Below, in pieces: positions 43,802 through 52,646 of a DNA stretch of 64,000 bases. Each line of letters starts with the position of its first letter. Within the stretch, counting starts at the first letter, position 1. The stretch spans positions 1-64,000 of the forward strand of contig JAZQVN010000023.1 of the NCBI GenBank assembly GCA_045631885.1, written 5' to 3'. A model generated the notes under the pieces. That model did no database searches, was not told the DNA's origin, and saw only the letters and a list, made by a program, of their open reading frames with translations. The position numbers and the translations under genes were made by a program. This stretch comes from CAJOLV01 sp045631885 (lineage in GTDB: Bacteria > Bacillota_I > Bacilli_A > RFN20 > CAG-826).

Positions 43802-44434
43802 TTATTCTTTTATTTCTCGATTTTTTGCTACAAGACGAACAATAAAGTCTTCGCCGAATTTATAAACTTGGTCTTCGGTGTTACCAAGACATACGGCGTG
43901 ACTACAACCGAAATTACCATCCATTTCCATCTTCACAACGTGCTCTTTATTGTTAATGCGGATATCGATTTCTTCGTTGCGGACCGCTAAAACTTCAAAT
44001 TCATAACCGAGAACATCGCTTTTTAATTTAACGCCCTTACGATATGGCAAAACATATTTCTTATTACCTTTACTGCCTTTGCTATTTGGTGTGTAGTCGT
44101 AGTGGCGCTCAGAAATCAAAATTTCTAAGGTGTATTCGTTATACGGTTGACCATCATCATACATTTCATAATCGATAAAACCATTAAAACGGTAATTGTA
44201 ATCAGTCAAAATGTATCTAATTCCCGATTTTAATGTTCTATCGCTAACACCACTGAGAGTGATATCTCCAGTTTCATAGTTGATATTGGTGTATTCAAAC
44301 CAATAAGAAAAACTCCTTGGAACAGGGAAATTGAGATAAGGGTAGGTACCGCCGTTCCAATCACTGGAAACGACCACTTTCTTGTCGGGGTCATTCTTTT
44401 CCCAGAGTTCTAAATGTGCACGCAACATTTTCAT
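43802..44434 (-). CDS. Unknown partner of the DUF4062-STAND protein
   Basis: 210 residues, strand-rich, no membrane segment or signal. Visible pieces: KKVVVSSDWNGGTYPYLNFP near the start, a Tyr-rich core (YNYRFNGFIDYEMYDD), HYDYTPNSKGSKGNKKYVLP and GNFGCSHAVCLGNTEDQVYK. I recognise no family. Its stop is one base before the STAND gene's ATG, so the two are co-transcribed and may act together. Divergent from the YwqG-like gene with a 12-bp palindrome between. Confidence 0.75.
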   Translation of the reverse strand: MKMLRAHLELWEKNDPDKKVVVSSDWNGGTYPYLNFPVPRSFSYWFEYTNINYETGDITLSGVSDRTLKSGIRYILTDYNYRFNGFIDYEMYDDGQPYNEYTLEILISERHYDYTPNSKGSKGNKKYVLPYRKGVKLKSDVLGYEFEVLAVRNEEIDIRINNKEHVVKMEMDGNFGCSHAVCLGNTEDQVYKFGEDFIVRLVAKNREIKE

Positions 44435-44499
44435 AATGACACCTCTATGGGAAGCTTCTATTCGTATTCTAACATTGATAATGTGATTCTCCTATAAAA

Positions 44500-44511
44500 A
44501 GAGTGCACTCT
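44500..44511. promoter_or_regulatory. 12-bp palindrome between divergent operons
   Basis: AGAGTGCACTCT is a perfect palindrome preceded by TATAAA (44493-44498). It lies between the STAND-operon start (44434) and the YwqG-like gene (44596), so it could control either. Confidence 0.35.
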
Positions 44512-44595
44512 AAAGTAAAATAAAAAAGAAAAAACAAACACGAAAGAAAACCGGTCTTCATCATTTTTTTGAAGTTCTAGAGGAGGACGATTAAT

Positions 44596-45153
44596 ATGGC
44601 CATTAAGATTAAAGTTAAAAAAGCTGAAGGCGAATACGATTTAGGATTATCTAAAATGCTTGGTAATCCCGTTTTACCTGAAGGGATGGATGAATCACTT
44701 CCATCCACAGCGATGTTTTTGATGCAAATTAGATTAGAAGACATCAAAGATTTAGATGAAGAAAACGTTTTGCCTCATACTGGTTATCTCTATTTCTTTT
44801 TAGATACAGAAAATGGTCCTTACTCCTTAACGCCAATCGTTATTTTCTATAACGGTGAACCCACTCATCATATTGATGGTTTTAACGACATTGTTGATGG
44901 CTTTGAAAAATACAACCAAGACTTCTTAATTGAATTTGAAAAATGCGACGATGAAGAGGATGGCAATAAACTATTGGGTCATCCGTCTGACTGGCAATAT
45001 CAAGAAACAAACGATCGCCTTTTATTCCAACTCGATCCATTAGATTGTGAGGAAATGGATTTGTTTTCCACATTTGATGGCTTCTTATATTTCTTTTTTG
45101 ATGGAGATGAAATCGATTTCTCCAAAGTCAAATTGATTGAAGACATTTCATAA
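44596..45153 (+). CDS. YwqG-like (DUF1963) protein
   Basis: 185 residues, very acidic. DUF1963 features: FLMQIRLEDIKDLD with LPHTGYLYFFLD (family: L-x-F-L-x-Q-I...G-x-L-x-F-F), NKLLGHPSDWQYQE (the conserved LLGxP-x-W/Q segment), and the ending GFLYFFFDGDEIDFSKVKLI. The role of DUF1963 proteins is not established. AGGAGG 7 bases before ATG. Followed by a solo IS end. Confidence 0.82.
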   Translation: MAIKIKVKKAEGEYDLGLSKMLGNPVLPEGMDESLPSTAMFLMQIRLEDIKDLDEENVLPHTGYLYFFLDTENGPYSLTPIVIFYNGEPTHHIDGFNDIVDGFEKYNQDFLIEFEKCDDEEDGNKLLGHPSDWQYQETNDRLLFQLDPLDCEEMDLFSTFDGFLYFFFDGDEIDFSKVKLIEDIS

Positions 45154-45212
45154 TGAAATCGACAAAAAATAAGAACGTGATAACTTAGCCATCTCGGTTT
45201 TATCATTCTTTC

Positions 45213-45293
45213 AAATTCATCCCCCGCCTAAAGAGGTATCCATCGATAAGACAAGCATTGCTAATCGCAATATCGATGTAGAGGTCTTCTTTG
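45213..45293 (-). mobile_element. Solo left end of an IS200/IS605-type element (relic or PATE)
   Basis: On the minus strand this sequence matches the left end of the intact element at 55.4 kb: shared ATTCATCCCCC, AGAGGTA, CCATCGAT, CAATATCGATG and CTTCTT. The central hairpin ATTGT/ACAAT of the intact copy is ATTGC/GCAAT here, a paired substitution that keeps the stem. No transposase sequence is attached. It may be a non-autonomous element or the remnant of a related IS. Confidence 0.7.
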
Positions 45294-45314
45294 AAAAAAT
45301 GATAAAATTAAACT

Positions 45315-46040
45315 ATGAGAAGGCAACATTTTCGTTGGACATATCTAGTTATTGCTACTGTTTTGACCCTCTATGGTGGATATACACTTATCTACCATTT
45401 TAGACACAATAACAAACTATCTATTTTGTCACTAGTGTTCCTCATTATTGGGGCCACTATGTTTTTGGTGTTCCTTGTTCTATATTTAGTGAGTTTAAAA
45501 AATAAAAACAAAAATACTCAAGTCACTACTGAAGTTCCAGCGGAGGAACCAGCACCTGAACCCGAACCAGTTGAAGAGCCTCAACCAGTGAGTAATGATG
45601 AACCAGTTGCCCCTAAACCCGCTCCTAAGAGCAATAATGATGAAGTAACTTATGTAGGTGGAAGATATTCTGTTTATGACTCTGATGATAGTGATATATA
45701 TGTGAAAATAGTGGGATATGGCCCTGTTTTAAGAGTGACAGGAAATAGAATTCTTGATATGCGTAATAATACTTATTATCGAATTCAAGGTAACTATGTT
45801 AATCAAGATGGTAGTGGCCAAGTATTTGAAATTAACGGAAGTAGTATTAGATCCGCGTTCGGTGGATATTTATACGAGATATCAGGAAGTAACATCAACA
45901 AAGTTTATGGTGGCTTCTACGCTTCAGTAAGTGGAAACTATATCACGCTTTTTGATGCATCAGAAAAATATGAAACAACAGGCTCATTAAATAAAAAACA
46001 GCTCCTTGTTGTCGCTGCGTTACTATTTGGTTCTTATTAA
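45315..46040 (+). CDS. Unknown two-helix membrane protein with beta-rich repeat tail
   Basis: 241 residues. Two membrane helices (about 8-28 and 34-61, LSILSLVFLIIGATMFLVFL), a Pro/Glu-rich linker (PAEEPAPEPEPVEEPQPV), then a strand-rich domain with a recurring GN/GS-x-I/V turn: VTGNRILDMR, IQGNYVNQDG, INGSSIRSAFGG, ISGSNINKVYGG, VSGNYITLFD. A short hydrophobic C-terminus follows. No family recognised. No Shine-Dalgarno; TAAAAT ends 6 bases before ATG, so probably leaderless. Its promoter abuts the solo IS end. Confidence 0.72.
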   Translation: MRRQHFRWTYLVIATVLTLYGGYTLIYHFRHNNKLSILSLVFLIIGATMFLVFLVLYLVSLKNKNKNTQVTTEVPAEEPAPEPEPVEEPQPVSNDEPVAPKPAPKSNNDEVTYVGGRYSVYDSDDSDIYVKIVGYGPVLRVTGNRILDMRNNTYYRIQGNYVNQDGSGQVFEINGSSIRSAFGGYLYEISGSNINKVYGGFYASVSGNYITLFDASEKYETTGSLNKKQLLVVAALLFGSY

Positions 46041-46063
46041 ATAAATATTACTTTTTAGAAAAA

Positions 46064-46090
46064 TCCCCACTTTATAAGTGGGGGTGTTTT
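46064..46090. terminator. Terminator between the convergent 45315 and 46093 genes
   Basis: CCCCACTT/AAGTGGGG stem with a TAT loop, then TGTTTTAATT. Confidence 0.75.
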
Positions 46091-46092
46091 AA

Positions 46093-46884
46093 TTATGAGC
46101 CAGTTGACTCGTAACGTCTTTCACAAAGCGTCCATATTATCGTGGCTAAGATAAAGAATAGGGTGGCCACGCCAATGATAATTAAACTTAATAGATATGG
46201 GTTATAAGTTCCGTATAAGAGTGTATTAACTGGTAAAGAAACAAATAAACCAAATGGTAAAACGAATATCAAAATAATTCTGATTGCCTTTGGGAAAATA
46301 GCGATTGGATATTTCGCATAGTTAGTGAAGTTATAAATGATTTGGAGAAGCGGTCCGCTTCTTTTAAAGATAAAAGCTAATGCCGAAAACATAATCTTTA
46401 ATGAAGTGATGATAACTGCACCAAAGATTGCGCCTATAACAAGAACAAATATAGAACCGAAAGTAATCGAGGCGCTTAGATTTAGTCCACACACAACAAT
46501 CATTGTGACACCAACGATAATTTCACCAAATCCATCGGGTTGGAATGTTTCGGCGAACATTTGAAACATCACTGGAACAGGACGTAAGAAATGTCTATCC
46601 ATATCCCCCAATTGCACTCTTCGATAGGCGACTAGCCAGAATTCATCACTAAATAAGTGATCTAAGGCAATTGGTAACATGGAGAAACCATAAAAGAAAC
46701 CAACTTCCGCAATGCTATAACCACTTAAAGAAGGAATGGCTTTTAAGATAAAGAATATGGAGCACAAAGAGCAGGCGTTAGAAAAGAGGAATGAAAGGAT
46801 AGAAATGATTGAATCCTTTTTATATTCTAAGCGAGATAACATGCTGCGTTTAATGCAGACAAAATAAAGCTTTAAATACCGCAT
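46093..46884 (-). CDS. ABC-2 family exporter permease, second subunit
   Basis: 263 residues with six hydrophobic helices (for example FLFSNACSLCSIFFILKAI and IIVGVTMIVVCGLNL). The segment DEFWLVAYRRVQLGDMDRHFLRPVPVMFQMFAETFQPDGF is the conserved ABC-2 (PF06182-type) cytoplasmic loop and helix. It follows the first permease by one base and shares its operon with the ATPase at 47703. Substrate unknown; such three-gene systems in Bacillota are usually predicted drug or peptide exporters. Confidence 0.85.
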   Translation of the reverse strand: MRYLKLYFVCIKRSMLSRLEYKKDSIISILSFLFSNACSLCSIFFILKAIPSLSGYSIAEVGFFYGFSMLPIALDHLFSDEFWLVAYRRVQLGDMDRHFLRPVPVMFQMFAETFQPDGFGEIIVGVTMIVVCGLNLSASITFGSIFVLVIGAIFGAVIITSLKIMFSALAFIFKRSGPLLQIIYNFTNYAKYPIAIFPKAIRIILIFVLPFGLFVSLPVNTLLYGTYNPYLLSLIIIGVATLFFILATIIWTLCERRYESTGS

Positions 46885-46885
46885 A

Positions 46886-47725
46886 TTATCCTCCTTGCAC
46901 CGTCACAATCTTAATCGCATGATTAAAGAGCAATTTGGCGAATAATTCTAAGAGAATTAACCACGCTACAGAGACCAATATCACTTTTGCACATTCTAGA
47001 TAACTATATTTCATCATCAAAATAAGAACTGGGTTTTGACTCATTCCAGCGAACGGCATATATGTCACAATTTCACGGAATACATCTGGGAAGAAAGCAA
47101 TAGGGAGAATTGTTCCTGATAAGAAAGAGATGATTGTTGTTTTTAAAGCATTTAATCCCCACGCTGCAGAAGTATAAAAACATAAAACACCAAAGATATA
47201 TGAAATAGCATCATTTAATAACGAGGCTAAAACACCAGCGACTATAAATAGGCCAAAGTGAGCGATGAAAGTTAGCACCGAAGGAACCACTAAAAAGCCA
47301 ATACCGATTAATACACTAAGACTTATCGCGTAAAGAGGTGTGCCAAACACCAATGTCATCATTAATAAGGCACCTAGATTGCTCGCGGCAAATCTCCCTC
47401 TATATGAAATTGGTTTAATGACATAGTTTCCAATCGTGCCATCTTTAATATCTTTATTGATAAACCATAAAGTATCGTTATTAAAAGTGACAAAACCAAA
47501 AACCGTTGTTAAGACAACATAAGTGATCATTTCTTTATAAGTGAAACCGTTGATTGAAGAGTCGATACCACCTTCGCTGCTTTGATAAACAGCAAACCAT
47601 AAGAAGATTAGACAAGCCACTTCCAAAACAGTGACTAACACCCAAACGAGTATATTAAAACGATACGCCATCATATCGATGGCGGATGCTCGTATAAATG
47701 GCTTATACTTTCTTAACTTTGGCAT
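46886..47725 (-). CDS. ABC-2 family exporter permease, first subunit
   Basis: 279 residues, six hydrophobic helices. Begins MPKLRKYKPFIRASAIDMMA and contains WFINKDIKDGTIGNYVIKPI, the conserved ABC-2 (PF06182-type) loop. I start at ATG 47725 because AGGAGG lies 9 bases upstream; an upstream start at 47767 lies within the ATPase gene. It overlaps the ATPase by 23 bases and the next permease follows one base after its stop, as expected for a heterodimeric permease. Confidence 0.86.
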   Translation of the reverse strand: MPKLRKYKPFIRASAIDMMAYRFNILVWVLVTVLEVACLIFLWFAVYQSSEGGIDSSINGFTYKEMITYVVLTTVFGFVTFNNDTLWFINKDIKDGTIGNYVIKPISYRGRFAASNLGALLMMTLVFGTPLYAISLSVLIGIGFLVVPSVLTFIAHFGLFIVAGVLASLLNDAISYIFGVLCFYTSAAWGLNALKTTIISFLSGTILPIAFFPDVFREIVTYMPFAGMSQNPVLILMMKYSYLECAKVILVSVAWLILLELFAKLLFNHAIKIVTVQGG

Positions 47726-48731
47726 GTTCTTCTTCCTCCTGTTGAGAGAGGATTGTTTTGACGACATCTTCGATGGAAATGTCGGCGATTTTCATATCTA
47801 AAGCGTTTAACTTAGCGAATGCGTATTGAACGACTTCTTCTAAAACCACTTTATCAGCGTCAAAACGTAAAACGACTTTACCATCATCATCTAACTTCCT
47901 TTCAACATCTTTTGATAATGGTTCTACTTCTTTAGGATTGATGCTTGGTGGAATGGTTATTGTTAATGTTTTGATGTTTCCAAAACGGCGTTTAATGTTA
48001 CCGATTGGGCCATCATAAATGATCTTACCTTTTTCAATCATAATGATACGAGAACAGAGGTCTTCAATATCTTCCATATCGTGAGTGGTAAGAACAACTG
48101 TGGTGTGATATTTAGCGTTTAATGCATGGATAGCTTGTCTAATCTTTTCTTTAACAAGAACATCCATACCAATTGTTGGTTCATCAAGGAACAAAATCTT
48201 TGGGTTATGAAGCATTGAGGCCGCTAAATCGGCACGCATTCTTTGACCTAAAGAAAGAGTGCGGACTGGTTGAGTTAAGAATTCATCGATACCGAGAACT
48301 TCGGAGAGAAATTCCATGCGTGTTTGATAATCTTCATCGCTAACTTGATAGATTTCTTTTAATACTTTAAAAGATTCAATAAGTGGAATGTCCCACCATA
48401 GTTGTGTCTTTTGTCCAAAAACAACACCGATGTCTTTAGCGACCACTCGACGTTTTAAGTATGGTTCTAATCCATTAATTAATACTTTTCCAGATGTTGG
48501 TGTGAGGATACCACACATCATCTTAATAGTCGTGGATTTACCCGCACCATTAGAGCCGATATAACCAACGATTTCCCCTTCAGGTATATCAAAAGAAACA
48601 TCATCAACCGCGCGTATTTCTGTGTACTTACGGGAGAACAATGTTCTAATCATCCCAAATAAACCTTTACCACGTATTGGTTTACGGAATATTTTAGTTA
48701 GATTTTGTATCTCAATCATATGCTCCTTCAT
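47703..48731 (-). CDS. ABC transporter ATP-binding protein
   Basis: Energises the two permeases downstream. Walker A GYIGSNGAGKSTTIKMMCGI, Q-loop FGQKTQLWWDI, signature LSLGQRMRADLAAS, Walker B ILFLDEPTIGMD, H-loop LTTHDMED. A C-terminal accessory domain of about 100 residues follows. MIEIQNLTKIF is the usual start of the fold, with AAGGAG only 3 bases before it; ATG 48731 (MKEHMIEIQ) has no Shine-Dalgarno. Both are possible. Divergent from the XRE regulator at 48899. Confidence 0.92.
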   Translation of the reverse strand: MKEHMIEIQNLTKIFRKPIRGKGLFGMIRTLFSRKYTEIRAVDDVSFDIPEGEIVGYIGSNGAGKSTTIKMMCGILTPTSGKVLINGLEPYLKRRVVAKDIGVVFGQKTQLWWDIPLIESFKVLKEIYQVSDEDYQTRMEFLSEVLGIDEFLTQPVRTLSLGQRMRADLAASMLHNPKILFLDEPTIGMDVLVKEKIRQAIHALNAKYHTTVVLTTHDMEDIEDLCSRIIMIEKGKIIYDGPIGNIKRRFGNIKTLTITIPPSINPKEVEPLSKDVERKLDDDGKVVLRFDADKVVLEEVVQYAFAKLNALDMKIADISIEDVVKTILSQQEEEEHAKVKKV

Positions 48732-48804
48732 ATTACACAAAGAATATGAACTTTTATATAAAATCATTTAAAAGCAAACCTTTTCTAGATGTATAAGACT
48801 TTTT

Positions 48805-48841
48805 GCAACCAGCAGTTGCGGATATATGTTATAAAAGCAAC
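48805..48841. promoter_or_regulatory. Operator-like GCAAC cluster between the ABC operon and its XRE neighbour
   Basis: GCAAC (48805), GTTGC (48815) and GCAAC (48837) form two overlapping inverted repeats, one with a 5-base gap and one enclosing an AT-rich TATATGTTATAAAA core. This is typical of an autoregulated divergent promoter, most likely bound by the XRE protein encoded at 48899. Confidence 0.45.
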
Positions 48842-48898
48842 TAATTTGGTATAGAATAGACTAAATAATAAATGATTAAATATAGGCAGATAAAAAAC

Positions 48899-49954
48899 AT
48901 GTTAGGTGAAAGAATTGTTGAATTAAGAAAAAATAAAGGGCTATCCCAAGAAGATCTTGCAGACATATTGTCTACATCTAGACAAGCTATCTCTAAATGG
49001 GAAAGAGGAGAATCTGATCCAGATATTGGGCGAATAAAAGATTTAGCGATATTCTTCAATGTCTCAATTGATTATTTACTCGGTTATGATGTTGAGACAA
49101 CATCAGTGAATAATTTCATCGAAAGATTGAAGAAATCTGGTGAAGCAGGAATATACGATATTTCTTTAGATGAAATCAAAATGATTGTTTCGAGAAATAG
49201 CAATAATTTCAATCTCATTGTCGCCTCGGTTATTTATTTAAATGACTATTATTACATCAATAGAGAAGAAGGACTTCTCGATCTATTAATTCAATATGTC
49301 AAGAAAGCCATCTTGCTATTTCAACCGAATAATGCTTATAACGCCACTCTTAATGACGCGCACCAAACAATCGCCACTTTATATACCACAAAAGGAGAAT
49401 ATAAACTCGCTAAAGAGTATATAAAAGAAAACCAAGTGATTAATGCAGAAGAGTTATTATCTCAATGCGAATTAGCTTTAGGAAATTATAAAGAAGTAGA
49501 AAAAATTACATCTGGAATCTTTCTAAACTCAATTGGTTCATTAATAAATAGCAACGCTACTCAAATTAGGGTGTTCTTAAGAACAAATCGAATTAAAGAA
49601 GCACTTGATTTGAGCGAGTGGTCACTTAATTTAGTTAAATCGGTGGAAAAAAACGAAGAGGTCTTCTTAAATATCGTTTTTAACTTAACTTTTATCATCG
49701 CGTGTTGCCAAAAAGCTTTAAATCTAGATTATTCTGAATCTCTTAAGTTCTTGAAAGATAATCGCGATAAAACAAGTAACTTCAAAAACATTAGCGATGG
49801 CTTCAAATTCTTTCATGGAGATCACGTCATTATCGCTAGTGAAACAGGAGATACTAAAAACGATTTATTAAAAGAGATTAACGAATTAAAGAACCAGAGT
49901 ATCGATGGATACCAAAATGGTTTAGAGATATTTAGAGAAATTTATGGAGAATGA
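48899..49954 (+). CDS. XRE-family transcriptional regulator with helical C-terminal domain
   Basis: Residues 1-60 form a HTH_3 domain (GERIVELRKNKGLSQEDLAD, then STSRQAISKWERGESDPDIG). The following 290 residues are helical, with TPR-like repeats (for example TIATLYTTKGEYKLAKEYI), as in PlcR/Rgg-type regulators that bind small peptides; no peptide gene was recognised. I prefer ATG 48899 (351 residues) because the HTH starts there; ATG 48872 would add nine residues. Divergent from an ABC exporter and coupled to an MFS gene by ATGA/overlap, so it probably controls one or both. Confidence 0.88.
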   Translation: MLGERIVELRKNKGLSQEDLADILSTSRQAISKWERGESDPDIGRIKDLAIFFNVSIDYLLGYDVETTSVNNFIERLKKSGEAGIYDISLDEIKMIVSRNSNNFNLIVASVIYLNDYYYINREEGLLDLLIQYVKKAILLFQPNNAYNATLNDAHQTIATLYTTKGEYKLAKEYIKENQVINAEELLSQCELALGNYKEVEKITSGIFLNSIGSLINSNATQIRVFLRTNRIKEALDLSEWSLNLVKSVEKNEEVFLNIVFNLTFIIACCQKALNLDYSESLKFLKDNRDKTSNFKNISDGFKFFHGDHVIIASETGDTKNDLLKEINELKNQSIDGYQNGLEIFREIYGE

Positions 49955-49956
49955 AT

Positions 49957-51291
49957 ATGGACGAAGAATTATTAACACCTGAACAAAATCAACCAATCAA
50001 ACCAAAGAACGTTTTTAAGAATAAGAATTATACTTTGGTATTTTTGGGTACTTTAGTATCCCATGTTGCGGCATTATTTTATTCATTCGCTGTTAGTTTC
50101 TACATCTTAAAAATCACTGGTAACAACGCATTAATCCAAGGATTATATCTCGCTGTTGGTGGTATTACATTCTGCGTTGTCACTTTATTTGGTGGAGTGG
50201 TCGCAGATAGATTCGATAAAGCAAAGATTATGTATATATGCGACTACTTAAAAGGTGGAATTATTATTGGTTTCACATTCTTATTGATGTTTGCAATTCA
50301 ATCCACTGAATTACAAGTAGTTGCTTTATTCATTGTCACAGTTTTACTAAATGCAATTGCGGGTATATTTACTCCAGCGAGCAGCGCCTTACTTCCTCAA
50401 ATAGTGGAAGAGCATCAATTTCAACAAGCCCAATCATATTTTTCTATCCTTAATAGTTTTCAATCAATAGTGGGTGTTGTTTTAGCGGGTGTCTTATATG
50501 CGCTTATCCCAATCAATGTTCTCTTCTTTATCGTTGGAGGTTGCTATATTCTTTCCGCGATCTCTGAAATGTTTATCAAATATTCCAGTAAGTTTGAAAA
50601 ACGCGGTGAGAAGCTAACAGTGAAAGCTGTCTTTAGCGATATCAAAGATGGTTTTGTGTATTTGAAATCCATGAGAGCTATATTGGTTTTAATGATTTGT
50701 ATTTTGTTTATTAATTTCTTCTTCTCACCAATCTTTGAAAACTTCCCACCTTACTTCATTGCCACTGATATTACTGGCACTGATTATCTCTTCCATGAAA
50801 CAATGGCGCCTGAAATGTGGAGTTCATTTTTCTCTGTGGCGGTGGGCCTTGGCTCTTTAATTATGGGTATTGTCTTGTCCAATTTGAAACAAGCTGAAAA
50901 GTGTAACCGCATTGTTAGATGGTCAATGATGGGTGTCTCATTCTTAGTCATCTTAATGGCGGTCTTCTATGCCTTATTCATGAATCATGTCATTGATATC
51001 AACACCTTATTAATTATCTTATTAGTCATCTTATTCCTCATCGGCGTAAGCATTATTTTGATCAATGTTCCATCCTCCACGGCGATGATGAGAATCGTTG
51101 ATAAAGATAAGTTTGGTAAGTTATCAAGTGTCACAAATATCGGTTCTCAGGGGTTGATTCCTTTATCACTTTTCTTGGGTGGTTTAGCTATCACTTATAT
51201 CGGTTCATTAGGCTTATTAATTGCGTGTGCATCAGGCTTCTTAATTACCTCATTAGTCTTATTCTTCGCTCCATCAGTGAGAAACTTATAA
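49957..51291 (+). CDS. Major facilitator superfamily transporter
   Basis: 444 residues, 12 predicted helices, of the MFS_3 (enterobactin exporter-like/multidrug) kind. TM1 begins VFLGTLVSHVAALFYSFAVS; loop 2-3 is TLFGGVVADRFDKAKIMYIC, the conserved G-x-x-x-D-R motif; ITSLVLFFAPSVRN ends it. GGAGA lies directly before ATG 49951 and 6 bases before ATG 49957; I use the latter (MDEELLTPEQNQ). Translationally coupled to the regulator. Substrate unknown. Confidence 0.9.
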   Translation: MDEELLTPEQNQPIKPKNVFKNKNYTLVFLGTLVSHVAALFYSFAVSFYILKITGNNALIQGLYLAVGGITFCVVTLFGGVVADRFDKAKIMYICDYLKGGIIIGFTFLLMFAIQSTELQVVALFIVTVLLNAIAGIFTPASSALLPQIVEEHQFQQAQSYFSILNSFQSIVGVVLAGVLYALIPINVLFFIVGGCYILSAISEMFIKYSSKFEKRGEKLTVKAVFSDIKDGFVYLKSMRAILVLMICILFINFFFSPIFENFPPYFIATDITGTDYLFHETMAPEMWSSFFSVAVGLGSLIMGIVLSNLKQAEKCNRIVRWSMMGVSFLVILMAVFYALFMNHVIDINTLLIILLVILFLIGVSIILINVPSSTAMMRIVDKDKFGKLSSVTNIGSQGLIPLSLFLGGLAITYIGSLGLLIACASGFLITSLVLFFAPSVRNL

Positions 51292-51308
51292 AATTCGATT
51301 TTTAATGA

Positions 51309-51335
51309 AAAAGACCGCAAAAGTGCGGTTTTTTC
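51309..51335 (+). terminator. Terminator of regulator-MFS operon
   Basis: ACCGCA/TGCGGT stem with AAAG loop, followed by TTTTTTCT. Confidence 0.88.
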
Positions 51336-51372
51336 TATTGTGAGCAATTTGAGGTGGATTTGGATTATGGTT

Positions 51373-52599
51373 TTATAGAGAATCTATTTCATCTTCTTCT
51401 AGATCTTTGTGAGTGTCGTTTTCGTGGGCATTTTCTTGCGCTTCAATATCGTTTTCAACTTCATCTTCTTCGAGTTCTTCTTTTAAACCCTCTTGGAAAG
51501 CTCGTTGTTTTTTCTCTTCTTCAATCTCAGAATTATCGCTGGAACTAGAATTGTCTAATTCACTATTTTCAGAGACCATGGAATCATCGTTGGAGTTTGA
51601 TTTATCTAATTCTTCCTCTTCGCCATAAAGGAATGGCTTTTCTGCTTCTTTAACTTGATTCCAGCGATATTTGTTGTGATTAGCCTCTCCTACTATTTCA
51701 CGAATACCTTGGTCAATTCCTTTTTGTTCTTTCGCTGCATTGATTAAGCTGACGGAGAGAAGGGCCCTTGCTTTACTAGTGCCACTTAATCTATTGATTT
51801 GTTCTTCACTTGGAAGTGGCATTCCTCTTTTCCAACCTGAGAACTTATGTTCTAAATATTCAAAACCTGCTTTTTCAATAGTGGCGAGATCACCATACAT
51901 CGCATGGTTTGGATTGTTGAAGGCTTTATAGGCTGCATCTAAATTCTTAGAAGCTAAGGAAGTAGTTCTGAAGAAAGAAGCGCCTAAGCTTGGTTTGGTC
52001 TTGTTATATAATTCCGCTAAAGCGCCAGATTTACCCAACTTTGTTTCGATACGTATCTTAACATCAAGGGCGTTTGGCTTAGCATCTAACTTAATGATGT
52101 CTTTATCTAATTCTGGAGTGAATCTCGCAGCAGAACTTAAGTATTCGTCCATTGGTCTACGTTCTTCAATATCATTTTCATTTATTGGGGCTTCAGCATC
52201 AGCGAGATCGTTCGCAAGATGGTTCAAATAATCGGAAGCATGTCCCATGAAATATTCGTTGGCCACATCATTTTCATAATATTCCGCATATGGATTAACG
52301 ACTTCCTTGCGGTCATCACCATCAACGTCACCGATATAATAATCCGCAGCGTCTTCCTCGTCGTAGAACTTCTCTTTGGCTTTCACGCTAGCTTCAGCGA
52401 TTTTCATCTTGGCGATATGAGTGGCTTCAGCGAGAGTATAATCTGGATTATTAGTGTCGATACCATGTCTCACTAAGTAGTGCGCAGCGAATCTACGCTT
52501 ATCATCAATGCTTTCGATTTCGTCGATTCTTTTCATGAAGTCAATCATAGAGACATATCTAACTTTTTCTAAATCTGTTCTAGTAAGCTTCTTTGGCAT
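51373..52599 (-). CDS. Unknown protein, paralog family member 2
   Basis: 408 residues, acidic, no signal or membrane segment. Closest to the split 54701 gene: VRYVSMIDFMKRIDEIESID against VTYKSMQDFLTNIDKYDSIK, then HIAKMKIAEASVKAK, ALDVKIRIETKLGKSG, SLGASFFRTTSLASKNLDAA, EYLEHKFSGW and KARALLSVSLINAA. The tail is Asp/Glu/Ser-rich with AFQEGLKEELEE 41 residues from the end. AGGAGG 6 bases before ATG; site e of the shared promoter lies 48 bases upstream. Divergent from member 3. Confidence 0.85.
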   Translation of the reverse strand: MPKKLTRTDLEKVRYVSMIDFMKRIDEIESIDDKRRFAAHYLVRHGIDTNNPDYTLAEATHIAKMKIAEASVKAKEKFYDEEDAADYYIGDVDGDDRKEVVNPYAEYYENDVANEYFMGHASDYLNHLANDLADAEAPINENDIEERRPMDEYLSSAARFTPELDKDIIKLDAKPNALDVKIRIETKLGKSGALAELYNKTKPSLGASFFRTTSLASKNLDAAYKAFNNPNHAMYGDLATIEKAGFEYLEHKFSGWKRGMPLPSEEQINRLSGTSKARALLSVSLINAAKEQKGIDQGIREIVGEANHNKYRWNQVKEAEKPFLYGEEEELDKSNSNDDSMVSENSELDNSSSSDNSEIEEEKKQRAFQEGLKEELEEDEVENDIEAQENAHENDTHKDLEEDEIDSL

Positions 52600-52646
52600 A
52601 TTTGTTGCCTCCTTTTTTACTATATATATACAATAACCTATTAGTT

